This document shows, piece after piece, positions 24,900-32,457 of a stretch of DNA of 45,095 nt. This DNA is from Candidatus Nanopelagicaceae bacterium. Its GTDB lineage: Bacteria > Actinomycetota > Actinomycetes > Nanopelagicales > Nanopelagicaceae. The stretch is taken from the NCBI GenBank assembly GCA_947490625.1, contig CANLHC010000002.1, forward strand, positions 1-45,095. Direction: 5' to 3'. Position 1 is the stretch's first letter. Every line of letters begins with the position of its first letter. Both the position numbers and the translations under genes were made by a program. A model generated the notes under the pieces. The model saw only the letters and a list, made by a program, of their open reading frames with translations, did no database searches and had not been told where the DNA came from.

Positions 24900-25460
24900 G
24901 TGATATTTAAGAACATCTTTGTTCTGAGTCCTGGTCGATCCGGATCCAAATCCTTCGTAGAGGCGACCTCCCACCTGACCAACTACAGCTCGGCTCATGA
25001 ATCTCGGGCAGCGCGATTAGGCGATGAGAGATTTAATTTTCCGCAATTCCATATTGAAGCCGATAATCGATTGATTTGGTTTCACGGCGAGATGTCTAAG
25101 AGATTCAGCGGTGATGATGTTCTGTACATCCATCTTAAGAGAGATTTTGATGACACCGTGGATAGTTTTTTACATCGTTTACGAAATAGTAATTATCGAT
25201 CTTCTATCATGACTGCCTTCTCTCACGGAATCCTGATGAAGCCAAAAGACTGGAAAGAGGAAGAAGAGCCGAAACTTGCTCAATTTTACGTTGAAACAAT
25301 TCACTCAAATATCTCGGATTTCTTATCGAATAAAAAGCATTTGGTAGTCCACCTTCAAGATGGTGGTGAATCTTTCGACGCATTTTTAGATGCAATTGAC
25401 GCTGAGGGAGATTTGCAGATGGCGCGCGAAACATGGAAGCAGATACATAACGCCCGATAG
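24900..25460 (+). CDS. Sulfotransferase-like P-loop protein
   Basis: A 186-residue protein with both PAPS-binding signatures of sulfotransferases: the 5'-phosphosulfate loop VLSPGRSGSKSF at residues 8-19, and a 3'-phosphate motif HLKRDFDDTVDSFLHRL with Arg and Ser eight residues apart, as in classic enzymes. It is shorter than most (250-300 residues), so the acceptor region is reduced. The acceptor is unknown. It follows the methyltransferase-kinase pair on the same strand but has its own promoter. GTG 24900 is the chosen start; a TTG at 24852 would add 16 unusual residues. Confidence 0.7.
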   Translation: MIFKNIFVLSPGRSGSKSFVEATSHLTNYSSAHESRAARLGDERFNFPQFHIEADNRLIWFHGEMSKRFSGDDVLYIHLKRDFDDTVDSFLHRLRNSNYRSSIMTAFSHGILMKPKDWKEEEEPKLAQFYVETIHSNISDFLSNKKHLVVHLQDGGESFDAFLDAIDAEGDLQMARETWKQIHNAR

Positions 25461-25499
25461 TAAGAAACTTTTCCACTGCCTAACTAAGGATGAAGTCCC

Positions 25500-26102
25500 C
25501 TAGAAGTCGTAAAAAGCCAGGGTGATTGCGATTGAGAACATAACTACAGCAATTACTGAATCAAGAATCTTCCAGAAAATTGACTTTGACATAAATCGTG
25601 AAGCGGCTCGTGCTCCAAAACCAATTGCAGTAAACCAGACCAGACTCGCGAAAGCACCCCCGATAGCGAAGAACCAGCGATCGCCCTCGAACTGATTAGC
25701 AATGCTTCCAAGAAGAATGACTGTATCTAGATATACGTGAGGATTGAGAAAAGTGAGTGAAAGACAAATACCGATTACCTTTACTTTGCTCATGGAAGAG
25801 CCTTCGCCAGCGTTCAAGCTTTGATTCTTGAAAGCTGAGCGAATACTTTTGATTCCAAACCACGTCAGGTAGATCACTCCAAACCAACGAATAAATTCAA
25901 GCAGTGAAGGTTGGCTCTGGATCAGGGTTCCGAGCCCGCCGGTACCCAAGAAGATAAGTGCAGCATCTGAGATTGCACAGATTCCGACAACTAGCAGAAC
26001 ATGGTGGCGCGTCAAGCCTTGACGAATAACAAATGCATTTTGTGCGCCAATTGCAATGATGAGCGAGAGTCCTGTGAGAAATCCCGGAAGCAATGCAAGC
26101 AT
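25500..26102 (-). CDS. LysE/ArgO-family amino acid exporter
   Basis: A 200-residue membrane protein with six hydrophobic helices and the family start LPGFLTGLSLIIAIGAQNAFVIRQG, whose GAQNAFVIRQG is the LysE/ArgO hallmark. Another conserved piece is LTFLNPHVYLDTVILLGSI near residue 115-135. Such proteins export lysine, arginine or other basic amino acids. The start is ATG 26102, supported by TACAGT 6 bases upstream; an upstream in-frame start would add five residues. No LysG-type regulator gene is adjacent. It lies just downstream of tRNA-Val on the same strand. Confidence 0.92.
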   Translation of the reverse strand: MLALLPGFLTGLSLIIAIGAQNAFVIRQGLTRHHVLLVVGICAISDAALIFLGTGGLGTLIQSQPSLLEFIRWFGVIYLTWFGIKSIRSAFKNQSLNAGEGSSMSKVKVIGICLSLTFLNPHVYLDTVILLGSIANQFEGDRWFFAIGGAFASLVWFTAIGFGARAASRFMSKSIFWKILDSVIAVVMFSIAITLAFYDF

Positions 26103-26108
26103 GCAGGA

Positions 26109-26114
26109 ACTGTA
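26109..26114 (-). promoter_or_regulatory. -10 box of lysE-like gene, leaderless type
   Basis: TACAGT on minus lies 6 bases before ATG 26102, in the short gap below tRNA-Val. Confidence 0.5.
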
Positions 26115-26133
26115 CAAGAGAGAGATCTATACG

Positions 26134-26205
26134 TGGACGATACTGGGATCGAACCAGTGACCCCCACAATGTCAATGTGGTGCTCTACCGCTGAGCCAAT
26201 CGTCC
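26134..26205 (-). tRNA. tRNA-Val (anticodon GAC)
   Basis: A 72-base cloverleaf is present: acceptor GGACGAT/ATCGTCC, D arm GCTC/GAGC, anticodon stem CCACA/TGTGG with loop TTGACAT (anticodon GAC), T arm with GGTTCGATCC, and discriminator A. CCA is not encoded. Confidence 0.96.
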
Positions 26206-26267
26206 TTACGGTGTACTGCCATAATAATGCTGAGAAAGTATATCTGTCGAAAGATCGGGTGTGAAAT

Positions 26268-26621
26268 CTACGCGAGAGTGCGACCGAAGTCGTCCTCAAT
26301 GCGCTCAATGTCGTCTTCGCCGAAGTAGCTTCCTGTCTGTACTTCAGTGAAGATCAATTCGCTCTGACCTGTGTTCTCAATACGGTGGGCTACTCCGATT
26401 GCAATATCTACAGAGGCGCCGCTAGCCACTTCAAAGACGTTGCCATCGAGAGTAATCCGCGCGTGGCCACTGACAATAAACCAATGTTCGGCACGTTGCT
26501 TATGGCGTTGATATGACAATCGCTTACCGGGGAGAACGTAAATATTTTTTACTTGATGAGCAGGCGATGAAGAAAGAACTTCGTAACGACCCCAAGGACG
26601 CACTGACTGATCTTCAGTCAT
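26268..26621 (-). CDS. Cupin protein, phosphomannose isomerase type II C-terminal-like
   Basis: A 117-residue single-domain cupin. RPWGRYEVL at residues 7-15, then LPGKRLSYQRHKQRAEHWFIVSG with the metal-binding His/Glu pattern, and GVAHRIEN downstream match the C-terminal isomerase domain of bifunctional mannose-1-phosphate guanylyltransferase/isomerase. The guanylyltransferase half is absent. It may isomerise mannose/fructose-6-phosphate or act on another sugar. The start is ATG 26621, behind a GAAGGGAAG ribosome site. It lies 30 bases downstream of tRNA-Cys and 62 bases upstream of tRNA-Val on the same strand, so it is probably cotranscribed with tRNAs. Confidence 0.85.
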   Translation of the reverse strand: MTEDQSVRPWGRYEVLSSSPAHQVKNIYVLPGKRLSYQRHKQRAEHWFIVSGHARITLDGNVFEVASGASVDIAIGVAHRIENTGQSELIFTEVQTGSYFGEDDIERIEDDFGRTLA

Positions 26622-26651
26622 AGCTTGCTTCCCTTCGGTAGTTACATTTCG

Positions 26652-26725
26652 TGGAGGTGGAAACGGGATTTGAACCCGTGTAGAGGGATTTGCAGTCCCT
26701 TGCCTCGCCTCTCGGCCATTCCACC
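26652..26725 (-). tRNA. tRNA-Cys (anticodon GCA)
   Basis: The cloverleaf has acceptor GGTGGAA/TTCCACC, anticodon stem AGGGA/TCCCT with loop CTGCAAA (anticodon GCA), T arm ACGGG/CCCGT and discriminator T, typical of tRNA-Cys. CCA follows in the DNA, unlike in the two neighbouring tRNA genes. Confidence 0.96.
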
Positions 26726-26737
26726 ACGAAAATGTTG

Positions 26738-26749
26738 TATCTATAGATA
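26738..26749. other. 12-bp perfect palindrome between tRNA-Gly and tRNA-Cys
   Basis: TATCTATAGATA is a perfect palindrome just upstream of tRNA-Cys on the minus strand. It is AT-rich and could be part of the tRNA-Cys promoter. No function is shown. Confidence 0.3.
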
Positions 26750-26755
26750 GAAGAA

Positions 26756-26781
26756 GCGCCGTGCATATCGATGAACGGCGC
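26756..26781 (-). terminator. Intrinsic terminator after tRNA-Gly
   Basis: A perfect 7-bp GC-rich stem, GCGCCGT/ACGGCGC, with a 12-base loop lies 8 bases after the 3' end of tRNA-Gly. It is followed on minus by the T-rich TTCTTCT. This is the best intrinsic terminator in the window. Confidence 0.65.
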
Positions 26782-26789
26782 ACTATCCG

Positions 26790-26862
26790 AGCGGACGACG
26801 GGGTTCGAACCCGCGACCTGAACCTTGGCAAGGTTCCGCGCTACCAGCTGCGCTACGTCCGC
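26790..26862 (-). tRNA. tRNA-Gly (anticodon GCC)
   Basis: A 73-base cloverleaf is present: acceptor GCGGACG/CGTCCGC, D arm GCGC/GCGC, anticodon stem GAACC/GGTTC with loop TTGCCAA (anticodon GCC), T arm GCGGG/CCCGT with TTCGAAC, and discriminator T. CCA is not encoded. Confidence 0.96.
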
Positions 26863-26927
26863 ATGTTACTGCGGGGGTAAATCTAGCGCAGGCAGGGCCG
26901 TTGCGCCAAAGTGATGGCTTTCCTGCG

Positions 26928-26933
26928 TAGCCT
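26928..26933 (+). promoter_or_regulatory. -10 box of pabB, leaderless type
   Basis: TAGCCT lies 6 bases before ATG 26940, with no ribosome binding site. Confidence 0.55.
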
Positions 26934-26939
26934 TACCCC

Positions 26940-27938
26940 ATGTTCGGCCGTGGCTATCAATTCTGGATGGGTAATCGCCTTGCCACAAAGATGAAGAGAT
27001 TCACCAACGATCCCAGCGAACTCGATGACGGCAATTTCTGGGCGGTACTGATTACCTTTGAGGGCGAATACCACTTTGCGCAATTTAAGAATGTAGAGGA
27101 AACACCCTTTCCATCATCGGAGTGGAATGTATTGGAAAGGCCATGGCGCAGTTCTCTGGAAGAGCTCGACTACATGGCATACGTTCACGAAATTCGCCAA
27201 GAGATAGGTCGAGGTGGCGTTTACCAGGTGAACGCCTGTCGTGAACTTTCCCATCTGATCGAAGATAAGAAGAATAAATTAGCGGGCTTGTTCGCACGAT
27301 TGCAGTATGCCAATCCTGCTCCCTTTGCTAGTTATCTCAAGATTCCTGGATATGAAATCGCAAGCGCTTCGCCAGAGCGATTCCTCTCTCGTAACGGGCG
27401 AGAGATTATTGCATCACCGATTAAGGGAACTATTCGTTGGGATCAAGACGATTTTGGCGAAAAAGATAAGGCCGAGAATCTTATGATTGTTGACTTGATG
27501 CGCAATGATTTGAGTCAAATAGCAGTAGATGGAAGCGTTAAAGTCAGCGAACTCTTTCGACGAGAGAAGCATCCTGGACTTACACACCTTGTCTCTGATG
27601 TAAAAGCAGAGATCAAAGATGGAACCTCGTGGAAGGAAATTTTGGCATCCACGGTTCCACCTGGTTCTGTGAGTGGGGCCCCCAAGAGTGCCGCGCTCTC
27701 GATGATTACAAAACATGAACCAACACCGCGTGGCCCATATTGCGGTGCTTTAGGGTGGATTCAAGGAGATCAAGCAGAGTTAGCAGTTGCAATTAGAACC
27801 TTCTGGACCACAGGTGATCAATGGTTACGTTATGGAACAGGCGCCGGAATTACCTGGGGGAGCGAACCTGCTCTTGAGTGGGAAGAGACCCAACTGAAGG
27901 CGCGGACTTTGATTGCAATTGCAGGCGGATCTCTGTGA
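26940..27938 (+). CDS. pabB: Aminodeoxychorismate synthase component I (short form)
   Basis: A 332-residue chorismate-binding enzyme that makes 4-amino-4-deoxychorismate for folate. Core motifs are GGVYQVNACRELS, ASASPERFLSRNGREI, SPIKGTIRW, ENLMIVDLMRNDLSQIAV, PPGSVSGAPKSAA and the C-terminal GTGAGITWGSEPALEWEET. Full-length PabB or TrpE is about 450 residues; here most of the N-terminal subdomain is missing, as in known short PabB forms. PIKGT, rather than the tryptophan-binding N-terminal motif of TrpE, and the pabC neighbour favour folate over tryptophan synthesis. The stop overlaps pabC. Confidence 0.88.
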   Translation: MFGRGYQFWMGNRLATKMKRFTNDPSELDDGNFWAVLITFEGEYHFAQFKNVEETPFPSSEWNVLERPWRSSLEELDYMAYVHEIRQEIGRGGVYQVNACRELSHLIEDKKNKLAGLFARLQYANPAPFASYLKIPGYEIASASPERFLSRNGREIIASPIKGTIRWDQDDFGEKDKAENLMIVDLMRNDLSQIAVDGSVKVSELFRREKHPGLTHLVSDVKAEIKDGTSWKEILASTVPPGSVSGAPKSAALSMITKHEPTPRGPYCGALGWIQGDQAELAVAIRTFWTTGDQWLRYGTGAGITWGSEPALEWEETQLKARTLIAIAGGSL

Positions 27939-28690
27939 AGATTTGGGTCGATGACGCGCTTGTTGAATCATCACGTGAGTTTATTTCCGCAGATGGTTGG
28001 CCCGTAGGGTCGGGAGTATTTGAAACTATTCGTACCGAAAGTTTCCGCCCACAATTACTCTCTCGCCATATGCGACGGGTTCTCTTGAGCGCTCGTGAAC
28101 TTTCAGTTTCGCTTCCAGATGAAGATCATATTCTTGATGCCATCGACCAGCTGCTCTCTGCTGAACCTCATCCAATAGGTCGGTTGCGTTTATCGTTTTC
28201 AACAAGCCACTTCATTGCAACCCATGAGCTATACAAAGATGATCAGAACTCTATAAAGGTGCGTACTCACCACATCGACAGCCAGGCATCCTCTCGAAAG
28301 CACAAAACCTTTCCATACTCTGACAATCTCCAACTTCTCTCACAAGCCAAGAGTGAGGGTTTCGACGAGGTGATTGTGATCGATTCCTTAGGTCGAGTGA
28401 CTGAAGGTGCGGTAAGCAATTTTGCCTTCAGGATCAAGGGGGAGTGGATAACGCCTCCGATTACATCGGGAATTCTGCCTGGGGTCATTAGGGCGCTAGC
28501 GATCGAAAGGTGCGATGTCGTCGTGCGAGATATTTATGAGCGAGATCTCGGTGATTGCGAAGGCGCTTTTGCGATGAGTTCATTGAAAATCGCAGGGCCG
28601 GTTCATTCTCTCAATAAGAAAGCGCTATCAATCAATAACGATACCGAGCAGATCTGCTCCAAATTACGCGAGCTAGCTAGAACTCTTTAG
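27935..28690 (+). CDS. pabC: Aminodeoxychorismate lyase, class IV aminotransferase
   Basis: A 251-residue PLP enzyme that releases pyruvate from aminodeoxychorismate to give 4-aminobenzoate. The PLP-lysine region is [19 protein letters not shown], and the phosphate/cofactor part is [13 protein letters not shown] with the conserved Glu. [10 protein letters not shown] motif sits near the N-terminus. The start is GTG 27935, which overlaps the pabB stop as GTGA; an upstream in-frame start would lie deep in pabB. A branched-chain or D-amino acid aminotransferase is the main alternative, but pabB linkage argues for this role. Confidence 0.87.
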   Translation: MKIWVDDALVESSREFISADGWPVGSGVFETIRTESFRPQLLSRHMRRVLLSARELSVSLPDEDHILDAIDQLLSAEPHPIGRLRLSFSTSHFIATHELYKDDQNSIKVRTHHIDSQASSRKHKTFPYSDNLQLLSQAKSEGFDEVIVIDSLGRVTEGAVSNFAFRIKGEWITPPITSGILPGVIRALAIERCDVVVRDIYERDLGDCEGAFAMSSLKIAGPVHSLNKKALSINNDTEQICSKLRELARTL

Positions 28691-28691
28691 G

Positions 28692-28697
28692 TACTCT
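28692..28697 (+). promoter_or_regulatory. -10 box of thrS, leaderless type
   Basis: TACTCT lies 6 bases before ATG 28704, with no ribosome binding site. A TAG stop (pabC) is just upstream. Confidence 0.5.
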
Positions 28698-28703
28698 TAC
28701 CCC

Positions 28704-30692
28704 ATGGCATCTATCAATATCACGGTCGACGGCGTTGCCCGTAGCGTTGAATCAGATCAGCGCCCGACCCATATCTTCGCTGAAGATAAGTCAATTGTGG
28801 TTGCCCGAGTCAATGGCGAACTACGTGATCTTTGGAGCGAACTCAAGGATGGTGATGTAGTAGACGGTGTAGCCATCTACTCTCCCGATGGTCTTTCAGT
28901 TCTGCGACATTCAACTGCTCACGTTTTGGCACAAGCTGTGCAGCAAACTTTTGCGCAGACTCGATTGGGTATCGGACCTCCGATACGCGATGGGTTCTAT
29001 TACGACTTTGAGCCAGAGCGCCCTTTTACTCCAGAAGATCTCGAGAAGATCGAAACAACAATGCGCAAGATTGTTAAAGATGGCCAACGTTTTAAACGCC
29101 GGGTTACAACAGAGGCTGATGCCCTCAAAGAACTTGCACACGAGCCATATAAGTGCGAACTCATTGGAATTAAATCTGGTGGAAATGAAGAGACAAGTGT
29201 CGAGGTGGGTGGTTCCGAGCTCACCATTTATGACAACTTAGGGCGAGATGGCGAACCAGTCTGGTCGGATCTATGTCGCGGGCCCCATCTTCCCTCAACA
29301 AAACTTATCCCTGCATTTAAGTTGATGCGAAGTGCCGGTGCATATTGGCGTGGATCTGAAAAGAATCCAATGTTGCAACGTATCTATGGCACTGCATGGC
29401 CATCCCAAGATGAACTCAACGCTTACCTAGAAATGTTGGCCGAGGCGGAAAAGCGAGATCATAGAAAATTAGGACAAGAGTTAGATCTCTTTTCATTTCC
29501 GGAAGAGATCGGTTCTGGCCTTGCCGTCTTTCATCCCAAGGGTGGAATCGTGCGACGGGCTATGGAAGATTATTCGCGTAAACGCCATGAAGATGAGGGT
29601 TACGAGTTTGTTTACTCGCCTCACATAACCAAAGCTGCGCTCTTCGAAACTTCCGGCCACCTCGAGTGGTATGCCGAAGGAATGTACCCTCCAATGATTC
29701 TGGACGAAGAGCATCATGCCGATGGAACGATTAAGCGCGCTGGCCAGCAGTACTACATGAAGCCGATGAATTGTCCTTTCCACAACCTGATCTATCGCTC
29801 ACGCGGGCGTTCTTACCGGGAGCTTCCTTTACGACTCTTCGAATTCGGAACGGTATATCGCTACGAAAAATCTGGCGTACTCCACGGAATCACCAGAGCG
29901 CGTGGCTTTACCCAAGATGATGCGCACATTTACTGCACGAAGGATCAGATGGCGGGAGAGCTTGATTCCCTCTTAACCTTCGTACTCAATCTGCTCCGTG
30001 ATTATGGGCTGGAAGATTTCTATCTTGAACTTTCAACGCGTAATCCAGAAAAATCTGTGGGATCAGATGAAGATTGGCAAGCTGCAACTGAAGCGTTACG
30101 CAAAGCGGCTCTCGCTCAGAATTTAGAGCTGATTAATGACGAAGGTGGGGCAGCGTTTTACGGTCCAAAGATTTCTGTCCAAGCAAAGGATGCGATAGGT
30201 CGCACATGGCAGATGTCTACGATTCAAGTAGATTTCCAATTGCCGCAACGTTTTGAACTCGAATATGCCGCATCCGACGGAACGCGTGCACGCCCTGTCA
30301 TGATTCACCGCGCACTCTTTGGCTCAATCGAAAGATTCTTTGGGGTTCTTACAGAGCATTACTCTGGAGCGTTTCCTCCTTGGCTTGCGCCAGTTCAAGT
30401 AATGGCAATTCCGGTCGCTGATGCATTCACTGATTATCTCGGCGATGTGGTCAAGGCTCTGAAAGCCGCTGGAATTCGCGCTGAATTAGATGCCTCTGAT
30501 GATCGCATGCAGAAAAAAGTGCGTAATGCGCAGATGCAGAAGATTCCTTACATGCTCATTGCTGGCGAGGAAGATCAGAAAGCCGGAGCTGTCTCCTTCA
30601 GATACCGAAATGGCGAACAGAAGAATGGTGTGCCACTAGCTGAAGCAATCGCTGAAATCTCTGCTGCAGTTCAATCGCGCGCTCAGGTTTAA
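28704..30692 (+). CDS. thrS: Threonine--tRNA ligase
   Basis: A 662-residue class II aminoacyl-tRNA synthetase. Residues 1-60 form the TGS domain. The editing domain has the HSTAH motif (about 72-76), and its second metal site is in the CRGPHLPST region. The catalytic core has [20 protein letters not shown] with the zinc Cys, motif 2 around [11 protein letters not shown] with [19 protein letters not shown], and motif 3 around [14 protein letters not shown]. The C-terminal anticodon-binding domain follows from about 560. It precedes the HIT gene by 2 bases, as in mycobacteria. The identification is firm. Confidence 0.97.
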   Translation: MASINITVDGVARSVESDQRPTHIFAEDKSIVVARVNGELRDLWSELKDGDVVDGVAIYSPDGLSVLRHSTAHVLAQAVQQTFAQTRLGIGPPIRDGFYYDFEPERPFTPEDLEKIETTMRKIVKDGQRFKRRVTTEADALKELAHEPYKCELIGIKSGGNEETSVEVGGSELTIYDNLGRDGEPVWSDLCRGPHLPSTKLIPAFKLMRSAGAYWRGSEKNPMLQRIYGTAWPSQDELNAYLEMLAEAEKRDHRKLGQELDLFSFPEEIGSGLAVFHPKGGIVRRAMEDYSRKRHEDEGYEFVYSPHITKAALFETSGHLEWYAEGMYPPMILDEEHHADGTIKRAGQQYYMKPMNCPFHNLIYRSRGRSYRELPLRLFEFGTVYRYEKSGVLHGITRARGFTQDDAHIYCTKDQMAGELDSLLTFVLNLLRDYGLEDFYLELSTRNPEKSVGSDEDWQAATEALRKAALAQNLELINDEGGAAFYGPKISVQAKDAIGRTWQMSTIQVDFQLPQRFELEYAASDGTRARPVMIHRALFGSIERFFGVLTEHYSGAFPPWLAPVQVMAIPVADAFTDYLGDVVKALKAAGIRAELDASDDRMQKKVRNAQMQKIPYMLIAGEEDQKAGAVSFRYRNGEQKNGVPLAEAIAEISAAVQSRAQV

Positions 30693-30694
30693 TT

Positions 30695-31219
30695 GTGGAT
30701 TACATCGACTCGACGGGAATGCCAGATGCCTGGTCACGCCTGTGGGCACCGCACCGTCTCGATTATCTGCGTGGAGAAAATCGTCCGTTAGATAGTAATA
30801 ATCAGAGCTGTCCCTTCTGTGATATTCCGGCGATGAGCGATGAAGAGGGTTTGATTGTTCATCGCGGAGTTCATGCTTATGTAGTCATGAACTTATATCC
30901 GTACAACCCAGGACATTTACTGATCTGCGCCTATCGCCACGTTGCAGATCTCACTGATTTAAGAGATGACGAACGGCAAGAGATCTTTGCTCTCACTGCC
31001 CACGCCATGAAAACCATTCGCACGGTTTCCAAGCCAGAAGGTTTTAATCTCGGGATGAATCAAGGCGCAATCTCTGGCGCCGGTGTTGCTGCCCATATTC
31101 ATCAACATGTTGTACCGCGTTGGTCAGGGGACGCAAATTTCATGCCCATCATTGGGAAAACAAAGGTGCTTCCGCAACTACTTGGAATTACGAGAAGTGA
31201 GATAGCCGCGGCTTGGTAG
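30695..31219 (+). CDS. HIT-family nucleotide hydrolase/phosphorylase
   Basis: A 174-residue protein with the histidine-triad motif AAHIHQHVVPRW (H134, H136, H138) and an N-terminal CPFC pair (C39, C42) likely to bind zinc. HIT proteins act on dinucleoside polyphosphates or AMP conjugates. The mycobacterial homologue at the same spot after thrS acts as an AP4A phosphorylase, and this is a reasonable guess here. The start is GTG 30695, 2 bases after the thrS stop. An ATG at 30719 is an alternative. The stop is 2 bases from the convergent EF-G-like gene. Confidence 0.88.
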   Translation: MDYIDSTGMPDAWSRLWAPHRLDYLRGENRPLDSNNQSCPFCDIPAMSDEEGLIVHRGVHAYVVMNLYPYNPGHLLICAYRHVADLTDLRDDERQEIFALTAHAMKTIRTVSKPEGFNLGMNQGAISGAGVAAHIHQHVVPRWSGDANFMPIIGKTKVLPQLLGITRSEIAAAW

Positions 31220-31221
31220 TT

Positions 31222-31827
31222 TTACTCGTCAGCTAGCTGATCGAGATACGAGGTAAGAACATCTAATCCAATTCCACTATCAAGGTTTATTGGAATTGCC
31301 GGGAAGAGCATTCCTGCTGAGAATGCACCCTCACCGGCTTGCGAAAGAGCTTCTATGTATTCTGCCTGAAAATCAGAAACTAATTCGCGATGCTCGCTTT
31401 CGCTTTCGGATATCACAGCGATGCCTGCAACGTAATTTCGAACTGTAAGGTCGGCGAGAGAGATCAACGCAGCCGGAGTCCCATCATCGGCATGAAGAAC
31501 AAGATAGGGAGTCACGAGCTGATCGAGCACTCGATTTCCCAAGAGGACTGCATCATCAAAATCTAAATCGGTACCGGGTAAAGCGAGTGCAACAAATATG
31601 CGCGGCGTAAGATAATCGTTAAGCCTCTCCCAATGGGCAATCGTCTCGCCATCGATTCCCGCCGACGGATTGACGGCGAATATCGCACAATCAATATCTG
31701 CCGGATCGCCATCATTATCTTGAACGTCGACTCCTCGAGCCTCGAGTTCGCGCCTGAGCGCTGCGGGAGTGGCGCTGATATGACCATAGAGGGCAATTCT
31801 CACAGCCTTGGATGTGGAAGTTGTCAT
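31222..31827 (-). CDS. Degenerate EF-G/translational GTPase-like domain protein
   Basis: This 201-residue protein is not clearly recognised. The stretch AIFAVNPSAGIDGETIAHWE, then LNDYLTPRIFVALALPGTDLDFDDAV, follows the pattern of the EF-G GTPase domain around the G3-G4 region (SAVDG-x-GTE-x-W, LPRI-x-FVNKLDR). The NKxD motif is replaced by ALPGTDLD, and the N-terminus RIALYGHISATPAAL lacks the G1 P-loop. So it is probably unable to bind GTP. The rest is rich in acidic residues. The start ATG 31827 has TAGGCT 7 bases upstream, overlapping the -10 of divergent pgsA. The function is unknown. Confidence 0.55.
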   Translation of the reverse strand: MTTSTSKAVRIALYGHISATPAALRRELEARGVDVQDNDGDPADIDCAIFAVNPSAGIDGETIAHWERLNDYLTPRIFVALALPGTDLDFDDAVLLGNRVLDQLVTPYLVLHADDGTPAALISLADLTVRNYVAGIAVISESESEHRELVSDFQAEYIEALSQAGEGAFSAGMLFPAIPINLDSGIGLDVLTSYLDQLADE

Positions 31828-31834
31828 GGGTTAA

Positions 31835-31840
31835 AGCCTA
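31835..31840 (-). promoter_or_regulatory. -10 box of EF-G-like gene, leaderless type
   Basis: TAGGCT on minus lies 7 bases before ATG 31827. It overlaps the pgsA -10 at 31839-31844 by two bases. Confidence 0.55.
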
Positions 31841-31844
31841 CGAT
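31839..31844 (+). promoter_or_regulatory. -10 box of pgsA, leaderless type
   Basis: TACGAT lies 7 bases before ATG 31852. An ATG at 31843 would overlap the box, so 31852 is preferred. Confidence 0.45.
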
Positions 31845-31851
31845 GGTGCCG

Positions 31852-32454
31852 ATGATTAGCGTGCATGTGAAACCTCAGATCACCCGATTAATTAATCCAG
31901 TGGTCAAAGCCGCTGTGCGCTTGGGGATTACCGCCAATGCCGTAACTATTACTGGCGGGCTAGGCACTGTGATAGCTGCACTCTATTTCTATCCACGAGG
32001 AGACCTTTTCGTAGGCACGATCGTGATCTCACTCTTTGCATTAAGTGATTTATTCGATGGAGCGATAGCCCGACGAACTGGTGGCGAAGGAACTTCGTGG
32101 GGAGGGTTCCTTGATTCCACAATTGATCGAGTGACGGATTCGGCAATACTCATCGGTGCACTTCTTTACTTTGTTGATGAGGATAAAACGATTGCCCTCT
32201 TCGTTCTGATCTCACTAGTGGTCAGTGGATTGATTCCATATATCCGCGCCAAGGCCGAAAGCATGAAAATTGAATGCAATGGTGGAATCGCAGAACGCAC
32301 AGAACGGTTAATCATCGCGCTCACTGCACTTGGATTTTATGGTTTGGGAGTAGACATAGCAGCAATGATCGGGTTCACACTCCTTGCATTTCTGGGAACG
32401 GTGACGGTCATTCAGCGAATAGTGATTGTCTATCGCGCACTGCGTAAGGAATAG
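31852..32454 (+). CDS. pgsA: Phosphatidylinositol phosphate synthase (CDP-alcohol phosphatidyltransferase)
   Basis: A 200-residue membrane enzyme with the CDP-alcohol phosphotransferase signature DLFDGAIARR, then GGFLDSTIDRVTD (the D-x2-DG-x2-AR...G-x3-D-x3-D pattern) and about six helices. In actinobacteria it joins CDP-diacylglycerol to inositol phosphate, the first committed step to phosphatidylinositol and its mannosides. The order thrS-HIT-pgsA-patA-pimA matches mycobacteria, which supports this specific role. The start ATG 31852 is chosen by its -10 box and by family length. It precedes patA by 3 bases. Confidence 0.9.
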   Translation: MISVHVKPQITRLINPVVKAAVRLGITANAVTITGGLGTVIAALYFYPRGDLFVGTIVISLFALSDLFDGAIARRTGGEGTSWGGFLDSTIDRVTDSAILIGALLYFVDEDKTIALFVLISLVVSGLIPYIRAKAESMKIECNGGIAERTERLIIALTALGFYGLGVDIAAMIGFTLLAFLGTVTVIQRIVIVYRALRKE

Positions 32455-32457
32455 TCA

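Noticed and set aside
26622-26831. Upstream extension of the cupin protein through tRNA-Cys
   Set aside because: The frame stays open by chance across the tRNA gene. The domain and ribosome site start at 26621.
31230-31250. Near-palindrome around CAGCTAGCTG at the end of the EF-G-like gene
   Set aside because: It is imperfect, inside coding sequence, and lacks a terminator tail.
31633-31851. Upstream extension of pgsA
   Set aside because: The in-frame region overlaps the EF-G-like gene and does not look like a CDP-alcohol transferase N-terminus. ATG 31852 with its -10 box is better.
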